64,000 nt of DNA, from contig JAYQTB010000004.1 of assembly GCA_038147195.1 (NCBI GenBank), positions 992,001-1,056,000 of the forward strand, written 5' to 3'. The DNA is from Eutrophocola salsuginis. GTDB lineage: Bacteria; Pseudomonadota; Gammaproteobacteria; Pseudomonadales; Pseudohongiellaceae. The translations under genes were made by a program, and so were the position numbers. This document shows, one piece after another, positions 9,445-18,348 of the stretch (the stretch's first letter is position 1; the number at the start of each line of letters is the position of its first letter). The notes under the pieces were generated by a model, which saw only the letters and a program-made list of their open reading frames with translations, had not been told where the DNA came from and searched no databases.

Positions 9445-10410
9445 ATGAGCGAAGTCCAACACCACCGCCTGATCATTCTCGGATCCGGCCCCGCAGGCTA
9501 TACCGCTGCTGTCTATGCAGCCAGGGCAAACCTCAACCCCGTCGTGATCACCGGCATGCAGGCCGGCGGCCAGCTGACTACCACCACCGACGTAGATAAC
9601 TGGCCAGGCGATGTCGAGGGCCTCCAGGGTCCCGACCTGATGTTGCGTATGCAGAAACACGCCGAACGTTTCGACACCGAAATCATCTTCGACCATATCG
9701 ACAGTGTCGACCTGTCGGAAAAACCCTTTGCTCTGAAAGGCAACGTGAGCGAGTACACCTGCGACGCCCTGATCATTGCCACCGGCGCATCCGCTCAGTA
9801 TCTCGGGCTGCCGTCGGAGGAAAAATACATGGGTAGCGGTGTCAGCGCCTGTGCCACGTGCGATGGATTCTTCTACAAGGGCCAGAAAGTGGCAGTCATC
9901 GGTGGGGGCAATACCGCGGTCGAGGAAGCACTTTACCTGTCCAACATCGCCAGCGAGGTAGTTCTGGTACATCGCCGCGATACGCTGCGTGCGGAAAAAA
10001 TCCTGCAGGACAAACTGTTTGAAAAAGCCGAGAACGGCAACATCACCCTCCAGTGGAATCACACCCTGGAAGAAGTACTTGGTGATGGCGGGGAAGTTTC
10101 CGGTATGCGCATCAAGGGCACGACGGATGGCTGCACGCAGGATATCGATCTTTCAGCTGTGTTCATCGCCGTTGGCCACAAGCCGAACACAGAAATCTTT
10201 GCCGGCCAGCTCGAAATGGCCAGCGGTTACCTTAAGATCAAAACCGGTCTTGATGGTGGTGCCACTCAGACCAGCGTCCCAGGCGTGTTTGCCGCCGGAG
10301 ATGTGGCAGATCACATCTATCGCCAGGCAGTGACCTCCGCCGGGTTCGGTTGCATGGCGGCCTTAGATGCGGAAAAGTACCTGGATTCGTTCGAAGGCGC
10401 GGCTTCGTGA
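9445..10410 (+). CDS. trxB: thioredoxin-disulfide reductase
   Basis: 321 residues, normal for low-molecular-weight TrxB. The FAD-binding motif LGSGPAGYTAA is at the N-terminus, the redox-active CATC within ACATCDGFF is near residues 138-141, the NADPH motif GGGNTAVEEAL follows, and a C-terminal FAAGDV(A)D FAD motif closes the chain. It reduces thioredoxin with NADPH in the cytoplasm. The stop TGA is one base before the ATG of aat, so the two genes are tightly coupled. Confidence 0.98.
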   Translation: MSEVQHHRLIILGSGPAGYTAAVYAARANLNPVVITGMQAGGQLTTTTDVDNWPGDVEGLQGPDLMLRMQKHAERFDTEIIFDHIDSVDLSEKPFALKGNVSEYTCDALIIATGASAQYLGLPSEEKYMGSGVSACATCDGFFYKGQKVAVIGGGNTAVEEALYLSNIASEVVLVHRRDTLRAEKILQDKLFEKAENGNITLQWNHTLEEVLGDGGEVSGMRIKGTTDGCTQDIDLSAVFIAVGHKPNTEIFAGQLEMASGYLKIKTGLDGGATQTSVPGVFAAGDVADHIYRQAVTSAGFGCMAALDAEKYLDSFEGAAS

Positions 10411-10411
10411 T

Positions 10412-11104
10412 ATGAGCTCCCTGCCCTGGCTGCACGATGAGGATTTTACCTTTCCGGATCCCACGTCAGCCCTGGTTGAACCCAACGGTCTGCTGGCGGC
10501 CGGCGGCAATCTTGCACCTGAACGCCTGATCGAGGCCTACAGCAAGGGCATATTCCCCTGGTTCGAGGCATCCCAGCCGATCCTATGGTGGACTCCAGAT
10601 CCACGCATGGTGCTCTTGCCGAAGGAGCTGCACATCAGCCGCACACTGGCTAAACTGATCCGCAATAACGATTGCAGCATAAGCTCTGACAAAGCCTTTC
10701 GTGACGTTATAACCGCCTGCGCCGGCAAGCGTCACAGTGCCCGGGACACCTGGATCACCCCGGAAATGATCGATGCCTATTGCACCCTGCATGTACTCGG
10801 CGCCGCCCATTCCGTCGAAGTTTGGGAAGGGGAAACACTGGTCGGCGGTCTTTACGGAATAGCCATGGGTGACGTATTTTTTGGCGAGTCGATGTTCAGC
10901 CGCCGGCCTAATGCCTCCAAGCTCGCCTTTGCCTGGCTGGTGCCGCGACTGGAGAAACTCGGCTACCGGCTGATCGATTGCCAGATCAGCAGTGACTTCC
11001 TCGCCGGGTTCGGTGCCCGCGAAATTCCCAGAGCTGAGTTTCTCAAACTGTTACCCGGGTCTACTGAATACGGTCGCAATAAGGCACACTGGGCTTTACA
11101 ATAA
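10412..11104 (+). CDS. aat: leucyl/phenylalanyl-tRNA--protein transferase
   Basis: 230 residues from the ATG at 10412, taken because MSSLPWL matches the family N-terminus; an earlier in-frame ATG lies inside trxB. Hallmark segments are FPWFE, LWWTPDPRMV, HSVEVW, GGLYG and CQISSDFLAGFGAREIPR. The enzyme adds Leu or Phe from charged tRNA to proteins with N-terminal Arg or Lys, creating primary N-degrons for ClpS. Its neighbours bpt, clpS and clpA complete the same pathway. Confidence 0.97.
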   Translation: MSSLPWLHDEDFTFPDPTSALVEPNGLLAAGGNLAPERLIEAYSKGIFPWFEASQPILWWTPDPRMVLLPKELHISRTLAKLIRNNDCSISSDKAFRDVITACAGKRHSARDTWITPEMIDAYCTLHVLGAAHSVEVWEGETLVGGLYGIAMGDVFFGESMFSRRPNASKLAFAWLVPRLEKLGYRLIDCQISSDFLAGFGAREIPRAEFLKLLPGSTEYGRNKAHWALQ

Positions 11105-11198
11105 TGCCTTCACCGACTGAATTCACTGCCTACCGGCAGCCAACCGTTTAACAACAGATAACCATCGAGAGTAATTTGAGCGGAACACAGTCTCAGTA

Positions 11199-11906
11199 AT
11201 GACCTCGCTAAAAGACATCAAACTGTTCACAACGCAAACACATCCCTGCAGCTACCTGCCGGGTGAAGAGGCGCGTACCCTGTTTATCGACCCGGAATAT
11301 CCGGTCTCCACCGAATTCCACACACACCTGTCCGAAATAGGCTTTCGCCGCAGCGGCGCCCACATGTACCGTCCCCATTGTTCCAACTGCAAGCACTGTG
11401 TCGCCTGCCGCGTGGTTGTGGATCGTTTCCAGCCGAACAAGCGCTATCGTCGCATCATGCACCGCAACGAAGGCCTGAATGTAGAGCAGGTGGGTAATAT
11501 TAATGGCGAGGAGTACTACCAGCTTTACGAAAATTACATCAATACGCGTCATCGGGACGGTGACATGTATCCCGCCACACGTGAGCAATTCGCATCCTTT
11601 CTGGTGCAGCGCTGTGAGTCCACCCTGTTTTACCGGGTCAGTGACGGCGACCGCCTCTTGGCGGTGATGATCACCGATCTGCTCAGCAATGGTCTTTCAG
11701 CTGTGTACACCTTCTACGACGTGCACGAACAAAAACGTTCGCTTGGTAACTACGCTATACTCTGGCAGATCGGGGAAGCCGCCCGCCGCGGGCTGGCCTA
11801 TGTATATCTGGGCTACTGGATTCGCGACTGCGAGAAGATGAATTATAAGCTGCAGTACCGCCCCATCGAACTTTTGCTCAACCAGCGCTGGATCCGGTTG
11901 ACCTGA
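11199..11906 (+). CDS. bpt: aspartate/glutamate leucyltransferase (Bpt)
   Basis: 235 residues, typical for Bpt (formerly annotated as arginyl-tRNA transferase, ATE-like). The Cys-rich N-terminal signature HCSNCKHCVACR (about residues 61-72) and the C-terminal YLGYWIRDCEKMNYK motif are diagnostic. Bpt transfers Leu from Leu-tRNA to proteins beginning with Asp or Glu, feeding the ClpS/ClpAP N-degron route. It follows aat by 94 bp and precedes infA. The ribosome site before the ATG is weak. Confidence 0.95.
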   Translation: MTSLKDIKLFTTQTHPCSYLPGEEARTLFIDPEYPVSTEFHTHLSEIGFRRSGAHMYRPHCSNCKHCVACRVVVDRFQPNKRYRRIMHRNEGLNVEQVGNINGEEYYQLYENYINTRHRDGDMYPATREQFASFLVQRCESTLFYRVSDGDRLLAVMITDLLSNGLSAVYTFYDVHEQKRSLGNYAILWQIGEAARRGLAYVYLGYWIRDCEKMNYKLQYRPIELLLNQRWIRLT

Positions 11907-12014
11907 TCCCTGCAGGTCGGGTTGTTTGGCCGGCTATTCCTCACCGATTGTTTTGCGAACTGGCCCGAATTAAGGCACAATTGCGCGCTTTCAGAGCTTT
12001 CTACAGAGGAATGA

Positions 12015-12233
12015 ATGGCAAAAGAAGACCAGATTGAAATGGACGGCGAAGTTATCGATACGCTGCCCAACACCATGTTCCGTGTGAAATTGGAAAACGG
12101 ACACGTGGTCACCGCGCATATCTCCGGCAAGATGCGCAAGAACTACATTCGCATACTCACCGGTGACAAGGTGAAGGTGGAAATGACACCTTACGACCTC
12201 TCCAAAGGCCGCATCACTTACCGCGCCCGATAA
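12015..12233 (+). CDS. infA: translation initiation factor IF-1
   Basis: 72 residues, exactly the usual size, a single S1/OB-fold domain beginning MAKEDQIEMDGEV and containing the conserved HISGKMRKNYIRIL stretch. An AGAGGA ribosome site lies just upstream. IF-1 binds the 30S A site during initiation. It ends the trxB-aat-bpt-infA run and faces clpA convergently, with a hairpin in between. Confidence 0.98.
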   Translation: MAKEDQIEMDGEVIDTLPNTMFRVKLENGHVVTAHISGKMRKNYIRILTGDKVKVEMTPYDLSKGRITYRAR

Positions 12234-12240
12234 AAGATAA

Positions 12241-12275
12241 AGCGGCAGGCCATGTCAGCCCTACCGCTCCTTTCT
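12241..12275 (+). terminator. hairpin between infA and clpA
   Basis: AGCGGCAGG (12241-12249) pairs with CCTACCGCT (12260-12268) with one mismatch, followed by a short pyrimidine run CCTTTCT. It is placed right after infA, between convergent genes. The T tract is poor, so this is a modest terminator call. Confidence 0.5.
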
Positions 12276-12329
12276 AATCACAACCAAACTAATTCTTGCA
12301 ACTAGTGACTCTTTTGATGTTTTGCTTCA

Positions 12330-14621
12330 CTACGCATCCGCGTCCGCGCCTTCCTTCCTGGCGGAATGGTTACCATCGGGTTCTTCTATGTCCAGGTGAA
12401 TATCGCCGCCCATGACCGTGACGTTGACATCACCGCCGTTGATCAACTTGCCAAACAGGATATCCTCGGCGAGGGGTTTCTTAATCCGCGTCTGGATCAG
12501 GCGCAGCATCGGGCGAGCGCCCATGGATTTGTCATAACCGTTATCGACAAACCAGTCGATAGCGTCATCATCCACTTGAAGGGCCACCTTTTTGTCATCG
12601 AGCTGTACCTGCAGCTCCACCAGGAACTTGTCGACCACGGTACGGATGATATTTTTGTCAAGAGCGGCGAACTGGATAATGGAATCCAGGCGATTGCGGA
12701 ATTCCGGTGAGAAGATGCGCTTGATGACTTCCATGGCGTCCGTAGTATGATCCTGGTTCGAAAAACCAATAGACGCACGACTCATTTCATGGGCGCCGGC
12801 ATTCGTGGTCATGATCAGGATGACGTTGCGAAAATCCGCCTTGCGACCGTTGTTGTCGGTCAATGTGCCATGGTCCATTACTTGCAGCAGCAGGTTGAAT
12901 ACATCCGGGTGCGCTTTCTCGATTTCATCAAGCAGCAGCACGCTGTGCGGGTTCTTGGCAATCGCCTCGGTAAGCAGGCCACCCTGGTCGAAACCAATAT
13001 AGCCGGGAGGCGCACCGATCAGGCGTGACACCGTGTGGCGTTCCATGTATTCGGACATGTCGAAGCGCACCAATTCTACACCGAGGATCTTTGCCAGCTG
13101 GCGGCTGACCTCGGTCTTGCCCACTCCAGTGGGACCTGCAAACAGGTAGGAGCCGATAGGTTTTTCGCCTTCTTTCAAGCCGGCTCGCGACAGCTTAATG
13201 GATGATGCCAGCGCGTCGATGGCCGCATCCTGGCCGAATACTACCAGCTTCAGGTTCTTTTCCAGGTCCTTCAGCAGCGTCTTGTCAGATAAGGACACGT
13301 TCTTCGGGGGAATGCGTGCGATCTGGGAAATAACGCGCTCGATATCGCCAACTTGGATCTGCTTCTTGCGCTTGCTCTCCGGTTGCAGGCGCTGGTATGC
13401 ACCAGCCTCGTCGATGACATCGATGGCCTTGTCCGGCAAGTAGCGGTCGTTGATGTAGCGACTGGCCATTTCAGCGGCAGCCTTCAGTGCCTTGTCGGTA
13501 AAACGCAGGTCGTGATGTTCCTCGTACCGGGTCTTCAGACCCTTGAGTATCTGGTACGTGGTTTCAACGTCCGGTTCCTCGATATCGATCTTCTGGAAAC
13601 GCCGTGACAATGCACGATCCTTTTCGAAGATGCCGCGGTATTCGTTGTAGGTAGTTGAACCGATACAGCGCAGCTTTCCCGAGGCCAGGATCGGTTTCAG
13701 CAGGTTGGAGGCATCCATGACGCCTCCAGATGCGGCGCCCGCACCGATGATGGTGTGGATCTCGTCGATGAACAGGATCGCATGCTGCTTCCTGTCGAGT
13801 TCAGCCAGCAGCGACTTGAGGCGCTTTTCGAAATCTCCACGGTATTTTGTGCCGGCAAGCAATGCCCCCATGTCGAGCGAGTAGATGACGCTGTCCTTGA
13901 GCACCTCTGGAACATTGCCGTCGATGATGTGCTTGGCCAGGCCCTCGGCGATAGCGGTCTTGCCGACGCCGGATTCACCGACGAACAGCGGGTTGTTCTT
14001 ACGACGACGCGAAAGTACCTGGATGAGCCGGGTAATTTCCTTTTCGCGGCCTATCAACGGGTCGATACGACCGGCCTTGGCTTCCTCATTCAGGTTTGTG
14101 GCAAAACTTTCCAGCGGAGACGGCGCCTTCTCCCCTTCCTGGGTCTCGGCCTGGGCCTCATGTTCCTGATCGTCGGTCAGCCCGGGCGCCTTGGGCGTGC
14201 CATGGGTGATGAAATTGACGACATCACCGCGACTAACGCCCTGCTTGCGCAGGAAATAAACTGCCTGGCTTTCCTTTTCCCCGAAGATGGCGACCAGCAC
14301 GTTGGCGCCGGTAACTTCCCGTTTACCCGAAGACTGCACATGGAAGACCGCGCGCTGGATAACGCGCTGGAAGCCCAGGGTCTGGTCCACTTCAGGATTG
14401 ATCTCGGGTTCGGCAATAATGGGAATCTGGGTGTCGACGTACTCGATCAGGTCGATGCGCAGGTCATCGAGATCGGCTTTGCACGCCAATAGGATTTCTC
14501 GGGCAGACGGATCGTCGATGAGGGCCAGAAGCAGGTGTTCCACAGTAATGAATTCATGCAGTTTGCTGCGCGCGGTATTCGCTGCAATATTCAGCGTGTT
14601 TTCAAATTCTCTGCTAAACAT
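12330..14621 (-). CDS. clpA: ATP-dependent Clp protease ATP-binding subunit ClpA
   Basis: 763 residues, normal for ClpA. Order: Clp N-domain (residues about 1-140, the ClpS docking site), D1 AAA+ module with Walker A GESGVGKTA, D2 module with GPTGVGKTE, and the C-terminal D2-small domain. An acidic, Ala/Asp-rich tail ends the chain. The hexamer unfolds substrates, including N-degron proteins handed over by ClpS, into ClpP in the cytoplasm. It lies 127 bp downstream of clpS; clpP is not in the window. Confidence 0.98.
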   Translation of the reverse strand: MFSREFENTLNIAANTARSKLHEFITVEHLLLALIDDPSAREILLACKADLDDLRIDLIEYVDTQIPIIAEPEINPEVDQTLGFQRVIQRAVFHVQSSGKREVTGANVLVAIFGEKESQAVYFLRKQGVSRGDVVNFITHGTPKAPGLTDDQEHEAQAETQEGEKAPSPLESFATNLNEEAKAGRIDPLIGREKEITRLIQVLSRRRKNNPLFVGESGVGKTAIAEGLAKHIIDGNVPEVLKDSVIYSLDMGALLAGTKYRGDFEKRLKSLLAELDRKQHAILFIDEIHTIIGAGAASGGVMDASNLLKPILASGKLRCIGSTTYNEYRGIFEKDRALSRRFQKIDIEEPDVETTYQILKGLKTRYEEHHDLRFTDKALKAAAEMASRYINDRYLPDKAIDVIDEAGAYQRLQPESKRKKQIQVGDIERVISQIARIPPKNVSLSDKTLLKDLEKNLKLVVFGQDAAIDALASSIKLSRAGLKEGEKPIGSYLFAGPTGVGKTEVSRQLAKILGVELVRFDMSEYMERHTVSRLIGAPPGYIGFDQGGLLTEAIAKNPHSVLLLDEIEKAHPDVFNLLLQVMDHGTLTDNNGRKADFRNVILIMTTNAGAHEMSRASIGFSNQDHTTDAMEVIKRIFSPEFRNRLDSIIQFAALDKNIIRTVVDKFLVELQVQLDDKKVALQVDDDAIDWFVDNGYDKSMGARPMLRLIQTRIKKPLAEDILFGKLINGGDVNVTVMGGDIHLDIEEPDGNHSARKEGADADA

Positions 14622-14748
14622 ATACTGACTCTCTGCCCCTCTTTAACGGGTATTCAGTTAGGTAATATGGGTCCTGCGTCGAATATTTGCAATGCTGCGG
14701 GAACGTGAAAAGCCACATTCCCTGCTGGCATGGGACCCCCTGCATTCC

Positions 14749-15120
14749 CTATTCGTCTACCTCGATGTCGCACAACAGGGGATGCTCGGCTTCGCGGGCG
14801 TAGTCATTGACTTGTACCGCTTTGGTTTCTGCAATTTCGCGGGGAAACACACCGCAGACACCCTTGCCCTCGGTATGCACCTTAAGCATGACACGCGTAG
14901 CCGTTTCGATGCCCATGCCAAAGAATCTACGCAACACCTCCACCACGAATTCCATGGGGGTGTAGTCGTCGTTGAGCAGGATGACACGATACAGGGGGGG
15001 CGGCTTGAGCTTGACTTCCTCGGGTGCCAGGGCTTCCCGGAGCCCGCCAGAACGGTGGGCACCATCTTCGTTTTCGTTGCTGCCGTGGCCGCGAATTATT
15101 AGGAGATACTGATCTTTCAT
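14749..15120 (-). CDS. clpS: ClpS adaptor of ClpAP (N-recognin)
   Basis: 123 residues with an extended, charged N-terminus of about 40 residues before the folded core. The core has the ClpS signature LLNDDYTPMEFVVEVL, supplying the Asn-Asp-Asp residues that hold the substrate alpha-amine, and later MLKVHTEGKGVCGVF, including the His of the hydrophobic pocket. ClpS recognises N-terminal Leu, Phe, Tyr and Trp and delivers those proteins to ClpA. Neighbour genes aat and bpt produce such N-termini. Position divergent from a cspD-type gene is the usual gammaproteobacterial arrangement. Confidence 0.97.
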   Translation of the reverse strand: MKDQYLLIIRGHGSNENEDGAHRSGGLREALAPEEVKLKPPPLYRVILLNDDYTPMEFVVEVLRRFFGMGIETATRVMLKVHTEGKGVCGVFPREIAETKAVQVNDYAREAEHPLLCDIEVDE

Positions 15121-15266
15121 GCTTACTTTATTGTGATTTGGAAAATGAACCTATTGCTATTTTTATACCTTCGCTTGATTGAATTTCATCCGTGTAATCA
15201 ATTAATTGGTCAATCTTAATTAGTTGATGATCAGTGCGTTTAATTTGACTTACAGTCCAGGGTTCA

Positions 15267-15296
15267 GCCGAGTAACCGGCCTGTGCGCCGGTCGGC
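15267..15296. repeat. GC-rich interrupted hairpin in the clpS-cspD spacer
   Basis: ACCGGC (15275-15280) pairs with GCCGGT (15287-15292) around a 6-nt loop, and outer GCCG/CGGC arms extend the stem across a 4-nt bulge. There is no T run on either side, so it does not look like a simple terminator. On the minus strand it would lie in the clpS leader. Role unknown. Confidence 0.45.
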
Positions 15297-15309
15297 GAAA
15301 GGTGCGTTT

Positions 15310-15337
15310 ACTATAACATGTTTCTCACAGGTGACAG
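15310..15337 (-). promoter_or_regulatory. candidate clpS promoter
   Basis: On the minus strand CTGTCA (-35, at 15332-15337), a 16-nt spacer and TATAGT (-10, at 15310-15315). Four of six -35 bases and five of six -10 bases fit consensus. It would give a clpS leader of about 180 nt. Confidence 0.4.
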
Positions 15338-15428
15338 ACAACCACACCCCAAAAAATATTGCAGGCTGTTCAATCGAAAATAAGGAATTGCGGGGCTTGC
15401 AGCCGCATTCCACCCCGCCCCAAATAAT

Positions 15429-15457
15429 TTGACAAGGCAAATAAAAGGGTTTATATG
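15429..15457 (+). promoter_or_regulatory. sigma-70 promoter of the cspD-like gene
   Basis: A perfect -35 hexamer TTGACA (15429-15434), exactly 17 nt, then TATATG (15452-15457) as -10. The start codon of the cold-shock gene follows 66 bp downstream. Confidence 0.65.
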
Positions 15458-15523
15458 TTTTCTACTCTAAACCGGAATTTGATCGAATTCTGATTGCCGA
15501 ATTGCAGAAGGGGTAAAAAGCAG

Positions 15524-15844
15524 ATGAGTACCGGTCAAGTGAAGTGGTTCAATAATGCCAAAGGGTTTGGCTTTATTTTACCAGATGATGGTGGTGACGA
15601 CCTGTTCGCACACTACTCTTCAATATCCATGGAAGGATATAAAACATTAAAGGCGGGGCAGGCAGTTTCATTTGATGTCATAGAAGGTCCGAAGGGATTG
15701 CACGCAGCCAACATTTTTCTGTTAGGTGACGAGAATAATCCGGCTGTAAAACCGGAAGCCACAGCCGCGACAGGTGCCGAAGCTGCTAAACTGAATAACG
15801 ATGGGGATAACGACGCGGAAGACAATTCCGCTGCTGCAACCTGA
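15524..15844 (+). CDS. cspD: cold-shock domain protein, CspD-like
   Basis: 106 residues from the ATG at 15524, chosen because MSTGQVKWFNN is the canonical cold-shock start. The first 70 residues are one cold-shock domain with RNP1 KGFGFI and RNP2-type LFAHYS motifs. The remaining 35 residues are a low-complexity Ala/Asp/Asn/Glu tail. CspD proteins bind single-stranded DNA or RNA; E. coli CspD slows replication in stationary phase. Divergent placement from clpS-clpA supports the CspD subtype. The longer acidic tail differs from E. coli CspD. Confidence 0.88.
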   Translation: MSTGQVKWFNNAKGFGFILPDDGGDDLFAHYSSISMEGYKTLKAGQAVSFDVIEGPKGLHAANIFLLGDENNPAVKPEATAATGAEAAKLNNDGDNDAEDNSAAAT

Positions 15845-16001
15845 GAATTACATCACTCTTAGCTATCCGGTATTACAAGGGTAGTCTTCTTGATCAGTAG
15901 TTTTCTCATCTGGCCCCAATCCTCTCTTCCAACTTTTATTGGTGCGGAATCCTTATTTCTTTTCGCCGCCCATCCCGTTTTATTTCTGCCCTGGTCTATC
16001 C

Positions 16002-16586
16002 ATGCCCTTACCTGAGACTAGGCTGATCCTCTTCAACAAGCCGTTTGATGTGCTAAGCCAGTTCACCGACGGGGATAACAGGCGCACGCTGGCGGAATTT
16101 ATTACGATAAAGGATGTCTACCCGGCCGGACGCCTAGACAGGGATTCCGAAGGCCTGCTCCTGTTGACCAGCAATGGTAGGCTGCAACACAGCATAAGTG
16201 ATCCGAAAAACAGGATGGTCAAAACCTACCTGGTGCAGGTGGAGGGAGAGATAAGCGATGAAGCGATTGCTTCCCTGGGTGCCGGTGTCACCCTGAAGGA
16301 TGGCCCAACCCAGCCCGCTAATGCCAGGAGGATCGAAGTTCCAGGACTCTGGGACAGGGTGCCTCCGATTCGGCAACGCAAGCACATCCCCACCAGCTGG
16401 TTGGAACTCTCGATCAATGAAGGTCGCAACAGGCAGGTAAGAAGAATGACTGCTGCGACAGGCTTCCCAACACTACGCCTTGTGAGAATACGCATAGGTC
16501 CCTGGTCGCTGGAAGATGTTGGCCCGGGTGAGTACCGAATACTGGAACTGGGCGCAAAGGAACTGGCAAATTACTCCCAGCGCTGA
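16002..16586 (+). CDS. rluE: 23S rRNA pseudouridine synthase RluE (RsuA family)
   Basis: 194 residues from ATG 16002 (MPLPETRLILFNKPF). It lacks an S4 domain, like RluE. Motifs are NKPFDVLSQF near the start, the catalytic-Asp loop AGRLDRDSEGLLLLT, and INEGRNRQVRRMTAATGFPTLRLVR. RluE makes pseudouridine 2457 in 23S rRNA; this site is assigned by subfamily resemblance. The 3' end overlaps convergent moaE by 16 bp. Confidence 0.88.
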   Translation: MPLPETRLILFNKPFDVLSQFTDGDNRRTLAEFITIKDVYPAGRLDRDSEGLLLLTSNGRLQHSISDPKNRMVKTYLVQVEGEISDEAIASLGAGVTLKDGPTQPANARRIEVPGLWDRVPPIRQRKHIPTSWLELSINEGRNRQVRRMTAATGFPTLRLVRIRIGPWSLEDVGPGEYRILELGAKELANYSQR

Positions 16587-17020
16587 CTGGCCTCGATGTC
16601 GGACACTTTCGCCTCTACCCAGCTTTCGCCTTTTTCATCGCGACATTTTTTCCAGAAGGGCGCGCGGGTTTTCAGATAATCCATGATGAATTCGCAGGCG
16701 GAGAATGCCGCTTGGCGGTGCAGGCTGGCAACGGCGACGAAAACAATTTGTTCGCCGGTCCTAAGCTCGCCGATGCGGTGAATGACAGTGACATCAAGAA
16801 TGGGCCATCGATCATCTGCCTGGTGAATGATTTTTTCCAGGCTCGATTCCGTCATGCCCGGGTAATGCTCCAGGATCAGGGATTCCACGTGACGACCCTG
16901 CTCCAAGTCACGGACCAGCCCGCTGAAAGTCACCAGCGCGCCGCACTCCGGGTTGGACTGGCGCAGGCTGTTGCACTCATCGTCAACAGAGAAGTCTTCA
17001 GCCTGGATCGATATTTTCAT
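16571..17020 (-). CDS. moaE: molybdopterin synthase catalytic subunit MoaE
   Basis: 149 residues, normal for MoaE. Motifs: GALVTFSGLVRD, the active-site segment LEHYPGMTE, HRIGELRTGEQIVFVAVAS, and the late Lys-containing RAPFWKKC. With thiocarboxylated MoaD it inserts the dithiolene sulfurs into cyclic pyranopterin monophosphate. Last gene of moaC-moaD-moaE on the minus strand; its end overlaps rluE convergently. Confidence 0.96.
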   Translation of the reverse strand: MKISIQAEDFSVDDECNSLRQSNPECGALVTFSGLVRDLEQGRHVESLILEHYPGMTESSLEKIIHQADDRWPILDVTVIHRIGELRTGEQIVFVAVASLHRQAAFSACEFIMDYLKTRAPFWKKCRDEKGESWVEAKVSDIEASQRWE

Positions 17021-17025
17021 CTGCC

Positions 17026-17280
17026 TCAGCCTCCGGTTACCGGCGGGAAGAATCCCACTTCATCTCCATCGGTGAGACTGGCGGAGCGATCCACCATTTC
17101 ATGGTTAAGCGCGATCATTAGCGAACGCTCACCGAGAACACCCTGCCAGTTGCTGCCGTGTTTTTTTACCAGGTGATCAATAAGCCCTGCTATCGTGGTG
17201 ACACCGGCCGGCAATTCGAGTTTGTCGAGGTCCCGCCCTAGGCTTTCCCGGACACTGGCAAAATAATGAACCGCAATCAT
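17026..17280 (-). CDS. moaD: molybdopterin synthase sulfur carrier MoaD
   Basis: 84 residues of ubiquitin-like beta-grasp fold ending in the required PPVTGG tail, whose terminal Gly-Gly is adenylated and thiocarboxylated by MoeB. N-terminal strand IAVHYFASVRE and LNHEMVD are typical. It is the sulfur donor to MoaE, encoded 5 bp downstream. Confidence 0.96.
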   Translation of the reverse strand: MIAVHYFASVRESLGRDLDKLELPAGVTTIAGLIDHLVKKHGSNWQGVLGERSLMIALNHEMVDRSASLTDGDEVGFFPPVTGG

Positions 17281-17291
17281 GAAAAGGCTAC

Positions 17292-17771
17292 TCAGGTGTC
17301 GGCGCGATAGTGACCGGACTTGCCTCCGGATTTTTCCAGCAGGCGTACGCTATGGATGACCATTCCGCGATCAACGGACTTGCACATGTCGTAAATGGTG
17401 AGCGCCGCCACCGAGGCGGTTGTCAGGGCTTCCATTTCCACACCCGTCTGCCCAGCCAACTTGCAGGTTGCGGTAATACGCACCTGGCTGGCTGCAGCAT
17501 CGGCGTTGAGGTCCACATTGACCGAACTCAGCATCAACGGATGACACAGCGGGATAAGGTCGGCGCATTTCTTAGCCGCCTGGATTCCGGCGATACGGGC
17601 AACCGCAAAGACGTCCCCTTTCTTATGGCCACCTTCGATGATCAGCTTTAGGGTTTCCGGCTGCATGCCGACAATGGCTTCCGCGATAGCAACACGTTCG
17701 GTTACGGACTTGGCGCCGACATCCACCATCTGCGCCTGACCGGCGGCATCGATATGGGTTAATTTAGACAT
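17292..17771 (-). CDS. moaC: cyclic pyranopterin monophosphate synthase MoaC
   Basis: 159 residues, normal length. Motifs: LTHIDAAGQAQMVDVGAKS, AGIQAAKKCADLIPLCHPL (active-site His/Cys region), GVEMEALTTASVAALTIYDM and the C-terminal LLEKSGGKSGHY. It converts the MoaA product to cyclic pyranopterin monophosphate. First gene of moaCDE; moaA and moaB are not in the window. Divergent from nudJ. Confidence 0.97.
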   Translation of the reverse strand: MSKLTHIDAAGQAQMVDVGAKSVTERVAIAEAIVGMQPETLKLIIEGGHKKGDVFAVARIAGIQAAKKCADLIPLCHPLMLSSVNVDLNADAAASQVRITATCKLAGQTGVEMEALTTASVAALTIYDMCKSVDRGMVIHSVRLLEKSGGKSGHYRADT

Positions 17772-17889
17772 TCGCTATATAGATTCAAGTTAAAACCCTA
17801 TTATCCTCGCTAATCTGCATTTTATGAAGTTTATTGATCCGTGCTTTTCCGGTAGGATGCGCGGTTTTTCACGGATACTGTTACCGGCC

Positions 17890-18345
17890 ATGCAAGAGAC
17901 AACGATCTGGTCAGCCCACAGCACAGTCGCCACCGTCGTTGAGAAAGATGGCGGCTTCCTCATGGTCGAGGAAACCGATGGCGGCAGGACCGTGTTCAAC
18001 CAACCCGCCGGCCATCTCAATGAAGGGGAAACGCTGTTAGAAGCAGCTGTTCGTGAAACTCTGGAAGAAACCGCCTGGCACGTTACCCTGACCGACTTTC
18101 TTGGCACCTATGTGTACTGTGCACCCAATGACGTTACTTATATTCGTCACTGTTTCGTCGCCTTCCCTGACAGCCATGAACCCGATCGCGTCCTGGATGA
18201 CGGCATTATTGCCGCCCACTGGCTGGATGCAGCCACTATTCTCGACCCTGGATTCAACGCACGTAGTCCACTGGTGATCAAGACGATCCAGGATTACCTG
18301 GCAGGCAGGCGCCTCCCGCTAAATTCGATATACCATCACCTGTAA
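17890..18345 (+). CDS. nudJ: Nudix hydrolase, phosphatase NudJ-like
   Basis: 151 residues from ATG 17890, chosen because MQETTIWSAHSTVA aligns with the short NudJ N-terminus; an ATG at 17824 is possible. The Nudix box is intact: G-HLNEGETLLEAAVRETLEETAW (G5xE7REUxEExGU pattern) around residues 38-60. NudJ hydrolyses thiamin pyrophosphate precursors and nucleoside di- and triphosphates. Position directly upstream of mnmA (3 bp) and hflD-purB reproduces the E. coli operon order, which decides the subfamily call. Confidence 0.9.
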   Translation: MQETTIWSAHSTVATVVEKDGGFLMVEETDGGRTVFNQPAGHLNEGETLLEAAVRETLEETAWHVTLTDFLGTYVYCAPNDVTYIRHCFVAFPDSHEPDRVLDDGIIAAHWLDAATILDPGFNARSPLVIKTIQDYLAGRRLPLNSIYHHL

Positions 18346-18348
18346 TTC

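Larger units (their letters stand above)
15121..15523. other. intergenic region between divergent clpS and cspD-like gene
   Basis: 403 bp, AT-rich near clpS. It holds one good plus-strand sigma-70 promoter for the cold-shock-like gene, a plausible minus-strand promoter for clpS and a strong hairpin at 15267-15296, listed separately. No protein or tRNA gene seen. Both genes would have leaders of roughly 60 (cspD) and 180 (clpS) bases. Confidence 0.55.
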
